Part shown: piece by piece, positions 37,925 through 44,138 of the stretch
Layout: every line of letters starts with the position of its first letter
Numbering within the stretch: the stretch's first letter is position 1
DNA from: a virus
Strand: one strand, 5' to 3'
IMG/VR virus record: IMGVR_UViG_3300036785_000416
Span: 1-44,138 of that record
DNA length: 44,138 bases
Translations under genes and position numbers: made by a program
Notes under the pieces: generated by a model
Told to the model about the DNA's origin: nothing
The model's input: only the letters and a program-made list of their open reading frames with translations
The model's database searches: none

Positions 37925-39583
37925 CTAGCGCAACCCGATCCCGATCATACGAGCCATCTCCAGTGGGTCCATCGCCCTTTCCGCCGCTTTCAGCGCAATA
38001 TCGCGACCCAGCACCGTGTCGCTGCTTCCCTTGATCTTGTATGCCCTATCGGCACTGATCAGCGTCTTGAAGCTTCCTGGGTCGAGCACATTCCCCCCAT
38101 GCAGCAATACCGTACCACCCTTCGCGGTCGTATAGGTCTGGTACGTCGCCGTCCGTTGCTTGACCTGTTCCCACGACGCTATCGCATCGTCCACGTCCTT
38201 CAACGGCCTTCCGGGCTGGCTCATCTTCAACGACCTCAGCTGCGCCAACCGCCTATCCGCTGTCTGATCCATATTAATGATTGCCCTTAGCGGGCTATCG
38301 GCGATCGTCGCCGTCGTATCCTTCGCCAGCGCAAACCGCCCCTGCGACCAGAACCCACCGCCCTGACGGGCGGTATCTGCCGCCTGCAGCAGCCCCGCAT
38401 CATACATCTGCAACAACTCGGCATCCCCGCTCGATCCGCCTTTGCCTTCCCACCAAGCCTTGATCGTCGCCCCACTCAGCAACCCGATCTTCTGTGGCGC
38501 CTTCTCGAACGTATCCATAAACCGCACCGCGCTCGTCGCTCCCACAGCCGCATCCGACGCCTCCTTCGCCAACGCAATCGGCGTCGCCGATGCCTGCGAC
38601 TGCGCCCTGGCGTAGCTCTCCGCCGTCTTGTACGCGGCATCCGGCTTGCCGCCCCCCACCAACACACCATTGTAGATCTGCCTCGCCGCAGCCTTCTCCG
38701 TATCAGTCAGACCCGGCAATGTATCCAAAGTAGCATCCATCGCATGGCGAGGCGCCGGCCTCCCAGGCTGCGTTCCCGCTGGAGGCGTCAACGCATCCGC
38801 CGTTGGCCCCGTCGCTGCCGCACCCGGAGCGGGAGCCGGGGCACTCGGAGCTGACACACCCGGCGCCAACGCAGCCGCTGCAGGCGCTGGAGCCTGCGGC
38901 TGTTCCAAGGCCCTCGCTACAGGTGACGCAACCGGTGCCGCTTTCGTCGATGGCGGTGGGGGCTCTATCGTCGGCCCTGGTATTGTGGGTGCCGGTCCTG
39001 GATCTGGATAGTTCTCAGGGTCTATATCATGAAGAGCCTTCCGCCGCGCGTGCAGATCAAGTTCCCTCTGTTGCGTTAACTGCTCTTCGGCTACCGCCCT
39101 AGCCCGCGCCGCCCCAGTCTGCGCCTGCTTCTCCGCAGTGGCCGCGGGGATAGCCTCGGTTTCGGCTCCCAAATGAGCCGCTGACGCCGCCGACGTAGCA
39201 GTCTCTTGCCGTTTGAGCGCTGCCGTGACCGGGTCGAGCGGCTTCGGCTGCCCCAAGAACGGGATCTGCGCCCTGTGATACTCCGATAGCGCCTTTTGCT
39301 CCTCCGTCTGCGCGGCTTGCAGCTGCATCTGCTGGGCGAACTCCCGCGACTTCAGGATGTTCAAGCCCATCTGCCCACCCTTGTCCCCAAACCGCCTAAT
39401 ACTCTGGATCAGCTTCTGGTCATCCGGCACATTCGGATCTTGCCAAATCTGCCCAACTCCCTGCGCCGTCTGCTGGTCCTGGTACTGTGTCACCGCCGCT
39501 CCCAGCAACGAGCCCAAGCCCTGCCCTAGCGAGCCCCAGTTCGTACCCCCGCCGACAATTGCTGTCGACGAGCCTCGTGCCAT
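37925..39583 (-). CDS. Internal virion protein, 552 aa
   Basis: ATG 39583 shares its base with the upstream stop (TGATG). The protein has GSLGQGLGSLLGAAVTQYQD at the start, a helical region with FAQQMQLQAAQTEEQKALSE, a Pro/Ala-rich linker near 190-270 and a helical C-terminus with DRAYKIKGSSDTVLGRDIAL. Such composition is typical of ejected core proteins of podoviruses. No enzyme domain was seen. Confidence 0.75.
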   Translation of the reverse strand: MARGSSTAIVGGGTNWGSLGQGLGSLLGAAVTQYQDQQTAQGVGQIWQDPNVPDDQKLIQSIRRFGDKGGQMGLNILKSREFAQQMQLQAAQTEEQKALSEYHRAQIPFLGQPKPLDPVTAALKRQETATSAASAAHLGAETEAIPAATAEKQAQTGAARARAVAEEQLTQQRELDLHARRKALHDIDPENYPDPGPAPTIPGPTIEPPPPSTKAAPVASPVARALEQPQAPAPAAAALAPGVSAPSAPAPAPGAAATGPTADALTPPAGTQPGRPAPRHAMDATLDTLPGLTDTEKAAARQIYNGVLVGGGKPDAAYKTAESYARAQSQASATPIALAKEASDAAVGATSAVRFMDTFEKAPQKIGLLSGATIKAWWEGKGGSSGDAELLQMYDAGLLQAADTARQGGGFWSQGRFALAKDTTATIADSPLRAIINMDQTADRRLAQLRSLKMSQPGRPLKDVDDAIASWEQVKQRTATYQTYTTAKGGTVLLHGGNVLDPGSFKTLISADRAYKIKGSSDTVLGRDIALKAAERAMDPLEMARMIGIGLR

Positions 39584-40386
39584 CACACGCTCCCGCTAGG
39601 CAGGAACGAACCGCCGCCACCACCACCCGCCGACAGCAAGCTTGTAAGTGCTGCTCCCCCTGCAGCACCCAGAGGTCCGCCGATAGCCCCGCCAATAGCC
39701 GGCCCGGCAGTCTGCAACAACGTCGACAGCAACCCCGATGTCCCCGGCAGGTTCGCCCCTTGTGTCTGCTGCGTCGGCTGCAAAATCGCGGTAATCAAGT
39801 CCCGCAGGAACGGCTCTTGCGCCTGTGGCAATGTCAGTGCTGCCGCAGGAGCCCCCTGTGCCAGGGCCACATTACGAACACCCGCCGCCTGGTTCGCCGC
39901 CAGCATATTCTGCATCAGCGCCTGCAGGTTGAGCTGTCCCGCGCCCAGCGTATACTGTGATCCCGCCTGCCCCAGCGCCCTCGCCACATTCGTACCCGCT
40001 TGGCCACGCGCCTCGGCGCTCTCGCTCCCGAACGCTCCACCAGACCCCGCACCGAACTGCCCAGCGATCGACGGCAGCGTCTTCTGCAAGAAGTCCTGCG
40101 TCACGGGCTGCACCACTCCTTGCTGGAACGCCTGCTGCGCCGGTCCTATCGCACCTCCTTGCCATCCCGCCCCAGGATCGACTTGCGGCGCCTGATACCC
40201 CAGCTGTCCCGGCAATGCTGCCGCTGCCTGCCCCGCCACCTGCCCCGGTATCCCACCGGCTTGCTGCTGGAACGTCTGCATGATCGTGTCCAGCAGCGTC
40301 CCGAGGTCCGCCTGCTGCGGCCCCTGGATCGTCGGCGTCGTCTGGAATACCGCCTTCGGCTGACTACCAAGTAGCGCACTACCCAT
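39583..40386 (-). CDS. Internal virion protein, 267 aa
   Basis: ATG 40386 with AGGAG 7 nt upstream. Gln/Ala/Gly-rich (QQADLGTLLDTIMQTFQQQA) with repeated helical segments and a Gly-rich hydrophobic C-terminus (LQTAGPAIGGAIGGPLGAAG). It resembles small internal core or membrane-interacting ejection proteins. The stop overlaps the next start. Confidence 0.75.
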   Translation of the reverse strand: MGSALLGSQPKAVFQTTPTIQGPQQADLGTLLDTIMQTFQQQAGGIPGQVAGQAAAALPGQLGYQAPQVDPGAGWQGGAIGPAQQAFQQGVVQPVTQDFLQKTLPSIAGQFGAGSGGAFGSESAEARGQAGTNVARALGQAGSQYTLGAGQLNLQALMQNMLAANQAAGVRNVALAQGAPAAALTLPQAQEPFLRDLITAILQPTQQTQGANLPGTSGLLSTLLQTAGPAIGGAIGGPLGAAGGAALTSLLSAGGGGGGSFLPSGSV

Positions 40387-40396
40387 CACTTCGCTC

Positions 40397-40537
40397 CTAC
40401 TTCTTACCCTTCTTGGGCTTCCTCGCGAAGTCCCGCAGCTGCTTCTCGCTCATTCCCGTCTGGGTCTTCTTCCCGGCGCGTTTCCGCCCCAGTTCCGCAC
40501 CCATGAACCGCCGCTGCCTACCCGTTTTGGCCGGCAT
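40397..40537 (-). CDS. Small basic DUF3008-like protein, 46 aa
   Basis: ATG 40537 with GGAGAAAGG upstream. Begins MPAKTGRQRRFMGAELGRKR and ends in a Lys-rich segment. The 'MPAxSxxQxRFMG' opening is characteristic of DUF3008-type small phage proteins found among virion genes. It overlaps the GNAT gene by 20 bp. The role is unknown; DNA or capsid binding is plausible from the charge. Confidence 0.75.
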   Translation of the reverse strand: MPAKTGRQRRFMGAELGRKRAGKKTQTGMSEKQLRDFARKPKKGKK

Positions 40538-41003
40538 CACCTTTCTCCAATCCAAGGACTATCAGGTCCAGCAAACCGCTCTCCCTCATAATTGTTCTCG
40601 TCAGCCGACCCTCCTCGTGGAAGCCGATGTGTTTCGCTCCCACCAGAGCCCTCTTGTTGTCGGTCGGAATAAAGGCCCACAGCTTCAGCAATCCCCGCTC
40701 GGAAAACGCTCGTCCAATAGCATGGAGCGTGAACGTCCTCGCCACCTTTCCCCGTGCTTCGGGATGGAAGGCTACATGAATGAGTGCACCAACCGACGTT
40801 CGCTGCTCGAAGAGCACATATCCAATGATGTTCTGCTGCCACAGTGCTGCCACTGTCCATACATAAGGGCTTAGAAGGTGCCCAATAAAGTCCATCTGCT
40901 CCGGCGCCGGGCTCATCGCATCACTCACCGCCCAGTAAATCTCGGGTCTCCGCATAAACTCCTGCATCTGGTACGGATCAAACTGGTCAGTAGCTGAGAA
41001 CAC
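40518..41003 (-). CDS. GNAT-fold acetyltransferase-like protein, 161 aa
   Basis: GTG 41003. A central part (QNIIGYVLFEQRTSVGALIH, VAFHPEARGKVARTFTLHAI, GRAFSERGLLKLWAFIP) has the beta-strand/pyrophosphate-loop/helix order of GNAT N-acetyltransferases, ending with a GFHEEGRL element. Such proteins occur near tail genes of several podoviruses and may acetylate virion or host proteins. Catalytic identity is not established. Confidence 0.75.
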   Translation of the reverse strand: MFSATDQFDPYQMQEFMRRPEIYWAVSDAMSPAPEQMDFIGHLLSPYVWTVAALWQQNIIGYVLFEQRTSVGALIHVAFHPEARGKVARTFTLHAIGRAFSERGLLKLWAFIPTDNKRALVGAKHIGFHEEGRLTRTIMRESGLLDLIVLGLEKGDAGQNG

Positions 41004-41007
41004 GCTG

Positions 41008-42528
41008 TCACCCAGTACCGCCCATGCCGATTGCCGGCGGCTGTGGAGCCAGCACCTGCATCGGCACCCACTCGCCCTCGAACTCCGACCAGATCTCCAT
41101 CCACGTCATCCGGAAGCTCGGATCGTTGCCACTCAACCGCACCCGCAGGTACTCGCTGACGAACTGAAACGTCACCCCAGCCAGCGCCGCGAACCTAAAG
41201 TCGATCACATCCACAAACCGCCAGCTCCGCCCCCGATCCAAACTCACCTCTACACCAATGTCGAATGCCCCTTGACCTCGCACCAGCAATCGATCGAACC
41301 TGCTCAGCGTCCCGCCCTCGCCCACATCCTTCGTCTCCACGCTCCACCGAATGAGCTGCCCCCTGTCATCCGGCACCACGAAATCGTACTCCACCACCCC
41401 ACCCGGTCCCGCCAGCAGCACCCCGGGTGCGGCCGTATCCTCCTCGAACCGCATCAGCTGGCTTCCCGCGCTCAGCCACTGATCCGCAAACCGCCTCACG
41501 AACCACCCCGGCTTCCCTCCCAGCGCCAGCCTCAACACAGTATCCGGTATCGTGTACTCGCCCGTGGGGATGCCGATCCACACCTCATGCCAGTTCGCAA
41601 CGTACTGCGCCCAGATATTTCCCTTCGCCATCTGGTTCAGGTTGCTGGTCACGCTGAAATGCTGCTGCCAAATGTTATCCGCTAGCGGCTCCAGCGCATA
41701 ATCGCCCTTGTACGCATACACATTGAATGCGCCCACCACCACATGAATTGCAGGGGTCCGTGCGATCGTGATCGGGGCCACGCCCAGCACCGACTGCGCC
41801 CCATCCCCTTGGATCATGTACTCCCAGAACAGGATCTGGTTCAGTACCCCCAGATACGTCGCCCGCATGATCGACGTGTGTCGATAGAGGATGTACCACG
41901 ACCCCAGCGGGAACCCGCAATGGATATCATCATCCGTATCCAGCAGGTCATAGATCGCCTGTATCCCCGTATCGGCCCCCTCGATGATCGTCCTGATCGC
42001 CGTAGGCGATCCCGCATCGCTCGTCCTCACCCTCCTCGGGTGCCTTACCCCGCTCTCGGTCAATCCCTGCAGCAGCAACTGCTCGTGGAACACCCCCAGC
42101 GACCGGCACACGATATTGGGCACATCGAACGGCATCACCTTGAACTGACCCAAATAAAAGTAGAACACCGGATCGATGCCGTTGGTGATGATCACCCAAT
42201 CGAACGGCGGGTACGACACCATCGAAACCGGCGTATTCACCTCCCCATTCAGCGTTTGGTCGCTTCGCGACCAAGCTCCCTGAGTATCCAAATGGTAGGC
42301 TGCCTTCGTCGTAATCAGCACTGTATCCACGGTCCCATCCGAGTGATTGACCCGGAACACACTCTGCGGCGTGCCCTTGACACCTTCGGCGTCAAAAGCT
42401 CCCAGCGTCTTGTATCCGGTATCCACCCGCAGCTGGCCCTGCACCACAAACAAATTGACGATCGCCGGGCTCTCATTCGGCGCGATCTCGCTCGCACTCG
42501 CATTCGTATTCAGCCCCCCGTCGAGCAC
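41008..42528 (-). CDS. Tail hub/stabilisation protein
   Basis: GTG 42528 is preferred because AAGGAG lies 9 nt upstream; an ATG at 42633 would add 35 residues that overlap the zinc-ribbon gene. 506 residues, mainly beta (VLDGGLNTNASASEIAPNES, then AIVNLFVVQGQLRVDTGYKT), with a WD-like propeller pattern (DWVIITNGIDPVFYFYLGQF) and Trp-rich segments. It resembles P22 gp10-like DNA stabilisation or tail-tube proteins. Its placement between small genes and a GNAT gene agrees with a tail role. A loop-core hairpin (42558-42580) lies before the start. Confidence 0.7.
   Translation of the reverse strand: MLDGGLNTNASASEIAPNESPAIVNLFVVQGQLRVDTGYKTLGAFDAEGVKGTPQSVFRVNHSDGTVDTVLITTKAAYHLDTQGAWSRSDQTLNGEVNTPVSMVSYPPFDWVIITNGIDPVFYFYLGQFKVMPFDVPNIVCRSLGVFHEQLLLQGLTESGVRHPRRVRTSDAGSPTAIRTIIEGADTGIQAIYDLLDTDDDIHCGFPLGSWYILYRHTSIMRATYLGVLNQILFWEYMIQGDGAQSVLGVAPITIARTPAIHVVVGAFNVYAYKGDYALEPLADNIWQQHFSVTSNLNQMAKGNIWAQYVANWHEVWIGIPTGEYTIPDTVLRLALGGKPGWFVRRFADQWLSAGSQLMRFEEDTAAPGVLLAGPGGVVEYDFVVPDDRGQLIRWSVETKDVGEGGTLSRFDRLLVRGQGAFDIGVEVSLDRGRSWRFVDVIDFRFAALAGVTFQFVSEYLRVRLSGNDPSFRMTWMEIWSEFEGEWVPMQVLAPQPPAIGMGGTG
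42256..42274. repeat. TTC-loop palindrome in tail protein coding
   Basis: TTGGTCGC-TTC-GCGACCAA, perfect arms. A similar imperfect TTGACaCC-TTC-GGcGTCAA lies near 42380. Confidence 0.65.
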
Positions 42529-42557
42529 GGGCAGCCGCTCCTTCTTAACCTGCTCCT

Positions 42558-42580
42558 TCAGGCTCGCTGCGCTCGCTTGA
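42558..42580 (-). repeat. Loop-core hairpin 30 bp before the tail protein start
   Basis: Arms TCAGGC and GCTTGA pair with one G-T; the core is TCGCTGCGCTC. Confidence 0.6.
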
Positions 42581-42598
42581 GTACGTTGGGCATCCCTC

Positions 42599-42733
42599 TC
42601 AACAATGCTGGTCTGCATCACTGCGCTCGACATAAAGAGAATTACATGCAGGGCACACCACTGGTCCTATTGGGGCAGCCCATCGAAACCCGCACTGCAA
42701 GCATCTGTATATGATGCGGCGGGCCGTAATCAA
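42599..42733 (-). CDS. Small zinc-ribbon protein with TTG start, 44 aa
   Basis: TTG 42733 overlaps the previous stop as TTGA, the same coupling geometry as neighbouring genes. Residues 9-31 read YRCLQCG, then a 12-residue spacer and VVCPACN: two CxxC knuckles typical of a zinc ribbon. The end includes SERSDAD-like sequence from a partial loop core. It is too short for many gene finders. It may bind DNA or another virion protein. Confidence 0.75.
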   Translation of the reverse strand: MITARRIIYRCLQCGFRWAAPIGPVVCPACNSLYVERSDADQHC

Positions 42734-42942
42734 GTGGCTGCTCCGCTGGCATCAACCCAATGCCCCCCTTGCCACCACACCGGCACACCCAGCGTGACAT
42801 CGAAGAACATCTGCCCGATGAACAGCTGCACCACCGGCCGCTCCGCCGTCGTCCCCGTCTCGGGCAGCTGCAGCACCCGCAGCTGCGTCGTCAGCGCCAC
42901 ATCGAACGGCGTCGTCGGCACAGGAAGAGCTAACGTCCTCAC
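42730..42942 (-). CDS. Unknown small protein, 70 aa
   Basis: GTG 42942 overlaps the previous stop as GTGA. Beta-type protein with VVQLFIGQMFFDVTLGVPVW and a Trp-rich end (WWQGGHWVDASG). No family recognised. Part of a chain of very small virion-region genes. Confidence 0.7.
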   Translation of the reverse strand: MRTLALPVPTTPFDVALTTQLRVLQLPETGTTAERPVVQLFIGQMFFDVTLGVPVWWQGGHWVDASGAAT

Positions 42943-43145
42943 GGCACTATGCCGCTCACCGACATCAGCACCCGCCCATCGCTCGACGGCACCGCAGTCA
43001 CCGTCGCATTGACCTTTACATTGTGGTTCCGCGTCGTGTTGGTATTGTTGGTCACCCCCGTTGGTTGCGCTACCGCCCCCGGTATCACCTCGTGTATCCC
43101 GTCAATCGAATACCCACGAGGATTGAACACCGATATCGTCGGCAT
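42939..43145 (-). CDS. Unknown small protein, 68 aa
   Basis: ATG 43145 with GGGAGG upstream. The sequence starts MPTISVFNPRGYSIDGIHEV, then has an Asn/Thr-rich segment with TNNTNTTRNHN and a beta-rich end. The N-terminal FNPRGYSIDGI is reminiscent of short phage virion proteins. Unknown role. Confidence 0.75.
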   Translation of the reverse strand: MPTISVFNPRGYSIDGIHEVIPGAVAQPTGVTNNTNTTRNHNVKVNATVTAVPSSDGRVLMSVSGIVP

Positions 43146-43173
43146 TATTGCCTCCCTTCGGTCGGCAATAGCC

Positions 43174-43200
43174 TAATGGCTGAGCGAAGCGAAGCCATTA
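43174..43200. repeat. Loop-core hairpin between small genes
   Basis: Perfect 8-bp arms TAATGGCT and AGCCATTA flank GAGCGAAGCGA. The core is in the opposite orientation to nearby transcription. The arm overlaps the stop codon at 43198. Confidence 0.8.
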
Positions 43201-43353
43201 GTGGCCCGCGCTGCTGCCGCGCCCCGAGTACATCGGGGGCTTCTTCGGAGGCTTTCTCGGTGGGTGCGTCGACTTCGCCGCCGCCGTCCCCGGCATCGCC
43301 TTCTTGTCGTGCTGCGGGTGGCTCCGCTTCGACCCCTGATGCTTTGCAGCCAT
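43198..43353 (-). CDS. Small basic Pro/Lys-rich protein, 51 aa
   Basis: ATG 43353 has AAGGA 8 nt upstream. The protein (MAAKHQGSKRSHPQHDKKAM, with PPRKPPKKPPMYSGRGSSAG near the end) is very basic and Pro-rich with no helix pattern. A different frame of similar length is open but lacks ribosome-site support. It is the second of two adjacent small basic genes. Confidence 0.7.
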   Translation of the reverse strand: MAAKHQGSKRSHPQHDKKAMPGTAAAKSTHPPRKPPKKPPMYSGRGSSAGH

Positions 43354-43354
43354 C

Positions 43355-43522
43355 TCATCTATCCTTGCTCAACGAGGCAGTAAACGTGTGCGCCTTAGTC
43401 CCCTTGGGCACGCCCTTCTTCTTGCCCATCGCCCCGCCGATGTGCGGCATCCCTTTCTTCCTCGGCATCCCGTGCGTCGCCACCGTCTTGCGCCCGCGCG
43501 GTTTCATGATCTTCGCTTTCAC
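43355..43522 (-). CDS. Small basic protein, 55 aa
   Basis: GTG 43522 has an excellent AAAGGAGG site 5 nt upstream, so it is preferred to ATG 43507. The protein includes IMKPRGRKTVATHGMPRKKG and GKKKGVPKGTKAHTF, with many Lys/Arg/Gly and no acidic residues until the end. It resembles small basic phage virion proteins. The stop is 1 bp before the next start. Confidence 0.75.
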   Translation of the reverse strand: MKAKIMKPRGRKTVATHGMPRKKGMPHIGGAMGKKKGVPKGTKAHTFTASLSKDR

Positions 43523-43535
43523 AGTCGCCTCCTTT

Positions 43536-43640
43536 TCACGTTCCAAAAATCCCTCGAAGCTCCGGCGACAACAAGACAGCAACCCACAAGCCAGCATAAA
43601 GAGCGGCCAACAACAACAAGGCGACCAATCGAGCCGTCAC
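43536..43640 (-). CDS. Small membrane peptide, 34 aa
   Basis: GTG 43640 overlaps the upstream stop as GTGA. The peptide is MTARLVALLLLAALYAGLWV followed by AVLLSPELRGIFGT: one strong membrane span and a short polar end. It may be a lysis-related, signal-anchor or envelope-associated peptide. It is the first small gene after the exported propeller-like protein. Confidence 0.6.
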   Translation of the reverse strand: MTARLVALLLLAALYAGLWVAVLLSPELRGIFGT

Positions 43641-44138
43641 GAGATCGTCACCGGCACCATGGTCAGCGTATAAGACCCGATGGGGGCGGTTGCTGCCCAG
43701 TGAGGAGCCTGGTCGTTGTAGTCGCCGCAGCAGGTGATCATCGCCGTTGCTCCACCGTCCACCTGTAACGATTTCGGCATGATGTTGGGGTTGTAAAGTC
43801 CGCGCCCCCCCGGCACCGCCCCCACCGCGGCATTCCACGTCTTCGACGCGCCCGCCAACAGGGTCCACGGCCCCCACAGTTTGGTTGACTGCCACACGTC
43901 CCACGTCGTCGTCGAGGAATCTTCGACGGCATTGTTGACAATTGCCGGATACCACCACTGGATGTGTATATAACAGCCGAACTTCGGCAGATACTGCACC
44001 CCGTTGCTGCTGACCTTGAGTGCGCTGTTGATCAACGGCGCCGCCGTCGCCCACGCTCCCCAGCTCGCGTCGAGCATACCGTTGTCGACACCTACAGGCC
44101 CCTGCCAATAACTCCACTTGGTTCCATCCAGCGCCGGC
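43637..44138 (-). CDS. Exported propeller-like (DUF4185-like) protein, C-terminal part
   Basis: The C-terminal codons of the gene that starts at 900; bases 44012-44138 repeat 1-127, so the non-duplicated part is 43637-44011 (124 residues). It includes SKTWNAAVGAVPGGRGLYNP and MITCCGDYNDQAPHW, with Trp-rich and GLYNP segments typical of DUF4185-like propeller blades. It ends GSYTLTMVPVTIS. The GTGA overlap couples it to the 34-aa gene. Confidence 0.85.
   Translation of the reverse strand, partial: PALDGTKWSYWQGPVGVDNGMLDASWGAWATAAPLINSALKVSSNGVQYLPKFGCYIHIQWWYPAIVNNAVEDSSTTTWDVWQSTKLWGPWTLLAGASKTWNAAVGAVPGGRGLYNPNIMPKSLQVDGGATAMITCCGDYNDQAPHWAATAPIGSYTLTMVPVTIS
44012..44138. repeat. Terminal direct repeat, right copy
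   Basis: Identical to 1-127. One copy should be removed to obtain the circular sequence. Confidence 0.95.

Noticed and set aside
41743-42714. 323-codon rightward ORF opposite the tail protein gene
   Set aside because: Arg/His/Pro-rich shadow; the leftward frame has coherent beta-rich protein sequence and translational coupling.
1-44138. tRNA genes, CRISPR arrays or insertion sequences
   Set aside because: By eye I found no complete tRNA cloverleaf with a T-loop GTTCGA-type motif, no regularly spaced direct repeats of CRISPR type, and no transposase.
1-44138. Integrase, repressor-type lysogeny module, or T7-like RNA polymerase
   Set aside because: None of the open frames shows tyrosine or serine recombinase motifs, a CI-like repressor, or single-subunit RNA polymerase motifs.

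Overview
The window is an essentially complete double-stranded DNA phage genome, assembled as a circle and opened inside a gene. Bases 1-127 are repeated exactly at 44012-44138, so the unique length is 44,011 bp. A large terminase, portal, scaffold, major capsid protein, lytic-transglycosylase-like internal virion protein and tailspike are present. No tape measure, sheath, integrase or single-subunit RNA polymerase was seen. This fits a short-tailed (podovirus-like) lytic phage. The sequence is GC-rich. A SciP/DUF1153-like regulator points to an alphaproteobacterial host, and a PEP-CTERM protein suggests a host with an exosortase. Both host inferences come from family knowledge, not from a search.

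Layout. Two divergent blocks leave an approximately 0.7 kb non-coding region at 20.70-21.42 kb. The leftward block (20.70 kb down to 1, continuing across the artificial junction from 44.0 to 35.27 kb) carries virion and packaging genes. In transcription order these are a small ORF, small terminase, appendage protein, tailspike, secreted beta-helix protein, large terminase, ATP-grasp enzyme, HAD phosphatase, portal, a PEP-CTERM protein, scaffold, an HNH endonuclease, major capsid protein, decoration and connector genes, a second HNH, a tail-fibre-like gene, and five consecutive proteins with export signals. After the junction come several very small genes, a tail protein, a GNAT protein and three large internal virion proteins. 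The rightward block (21.42-35.27 kb) carries small early genes, a PD-(D/E)XK nuclease, a RecA-like ATPase, a DUF669-like protein, a uracil-DNA-glycosylase/exonuclease/polymerase fusion, a DnaQ-like exonuclease, the SciP-like regulator, a separate polymerase palm gene, a DUF3987-like helicase/primase ATPase and a small two-helix membrane protein. The blocks converge at a shared CTAG stop at 35269-35272.

How the genes work together. The rightward genes form a replication and recombination module. The leftward genes build the capsid, package DNA, eject it and bind the host surface. Most neighbouring genes overlap as ATGA, GTGA or TGATG, indicating translational coupling.

What stands out. (1) The family-A DNA polymerase is split at the NLQNI / LPNIRR boundary, with an HNH remnant at the break and seven or so genes between the halves. 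(2) At least 23 hairpins share an 11-nt loop core (TCGCTNCGCTC or a close variant) but have unrelated, mutually complementary arms, and many overlap start codons. (3) Seven leftward genes carry Sec- or Tat-like export signals, one with a complete PEP-CTERM tail. (4) A non-coding locus at 31.39-31.82 kb combines three TCCACAG boxes, two iteron-like repeats and a 31-bp perfect inverted repeat enclosing smaller hairpins.
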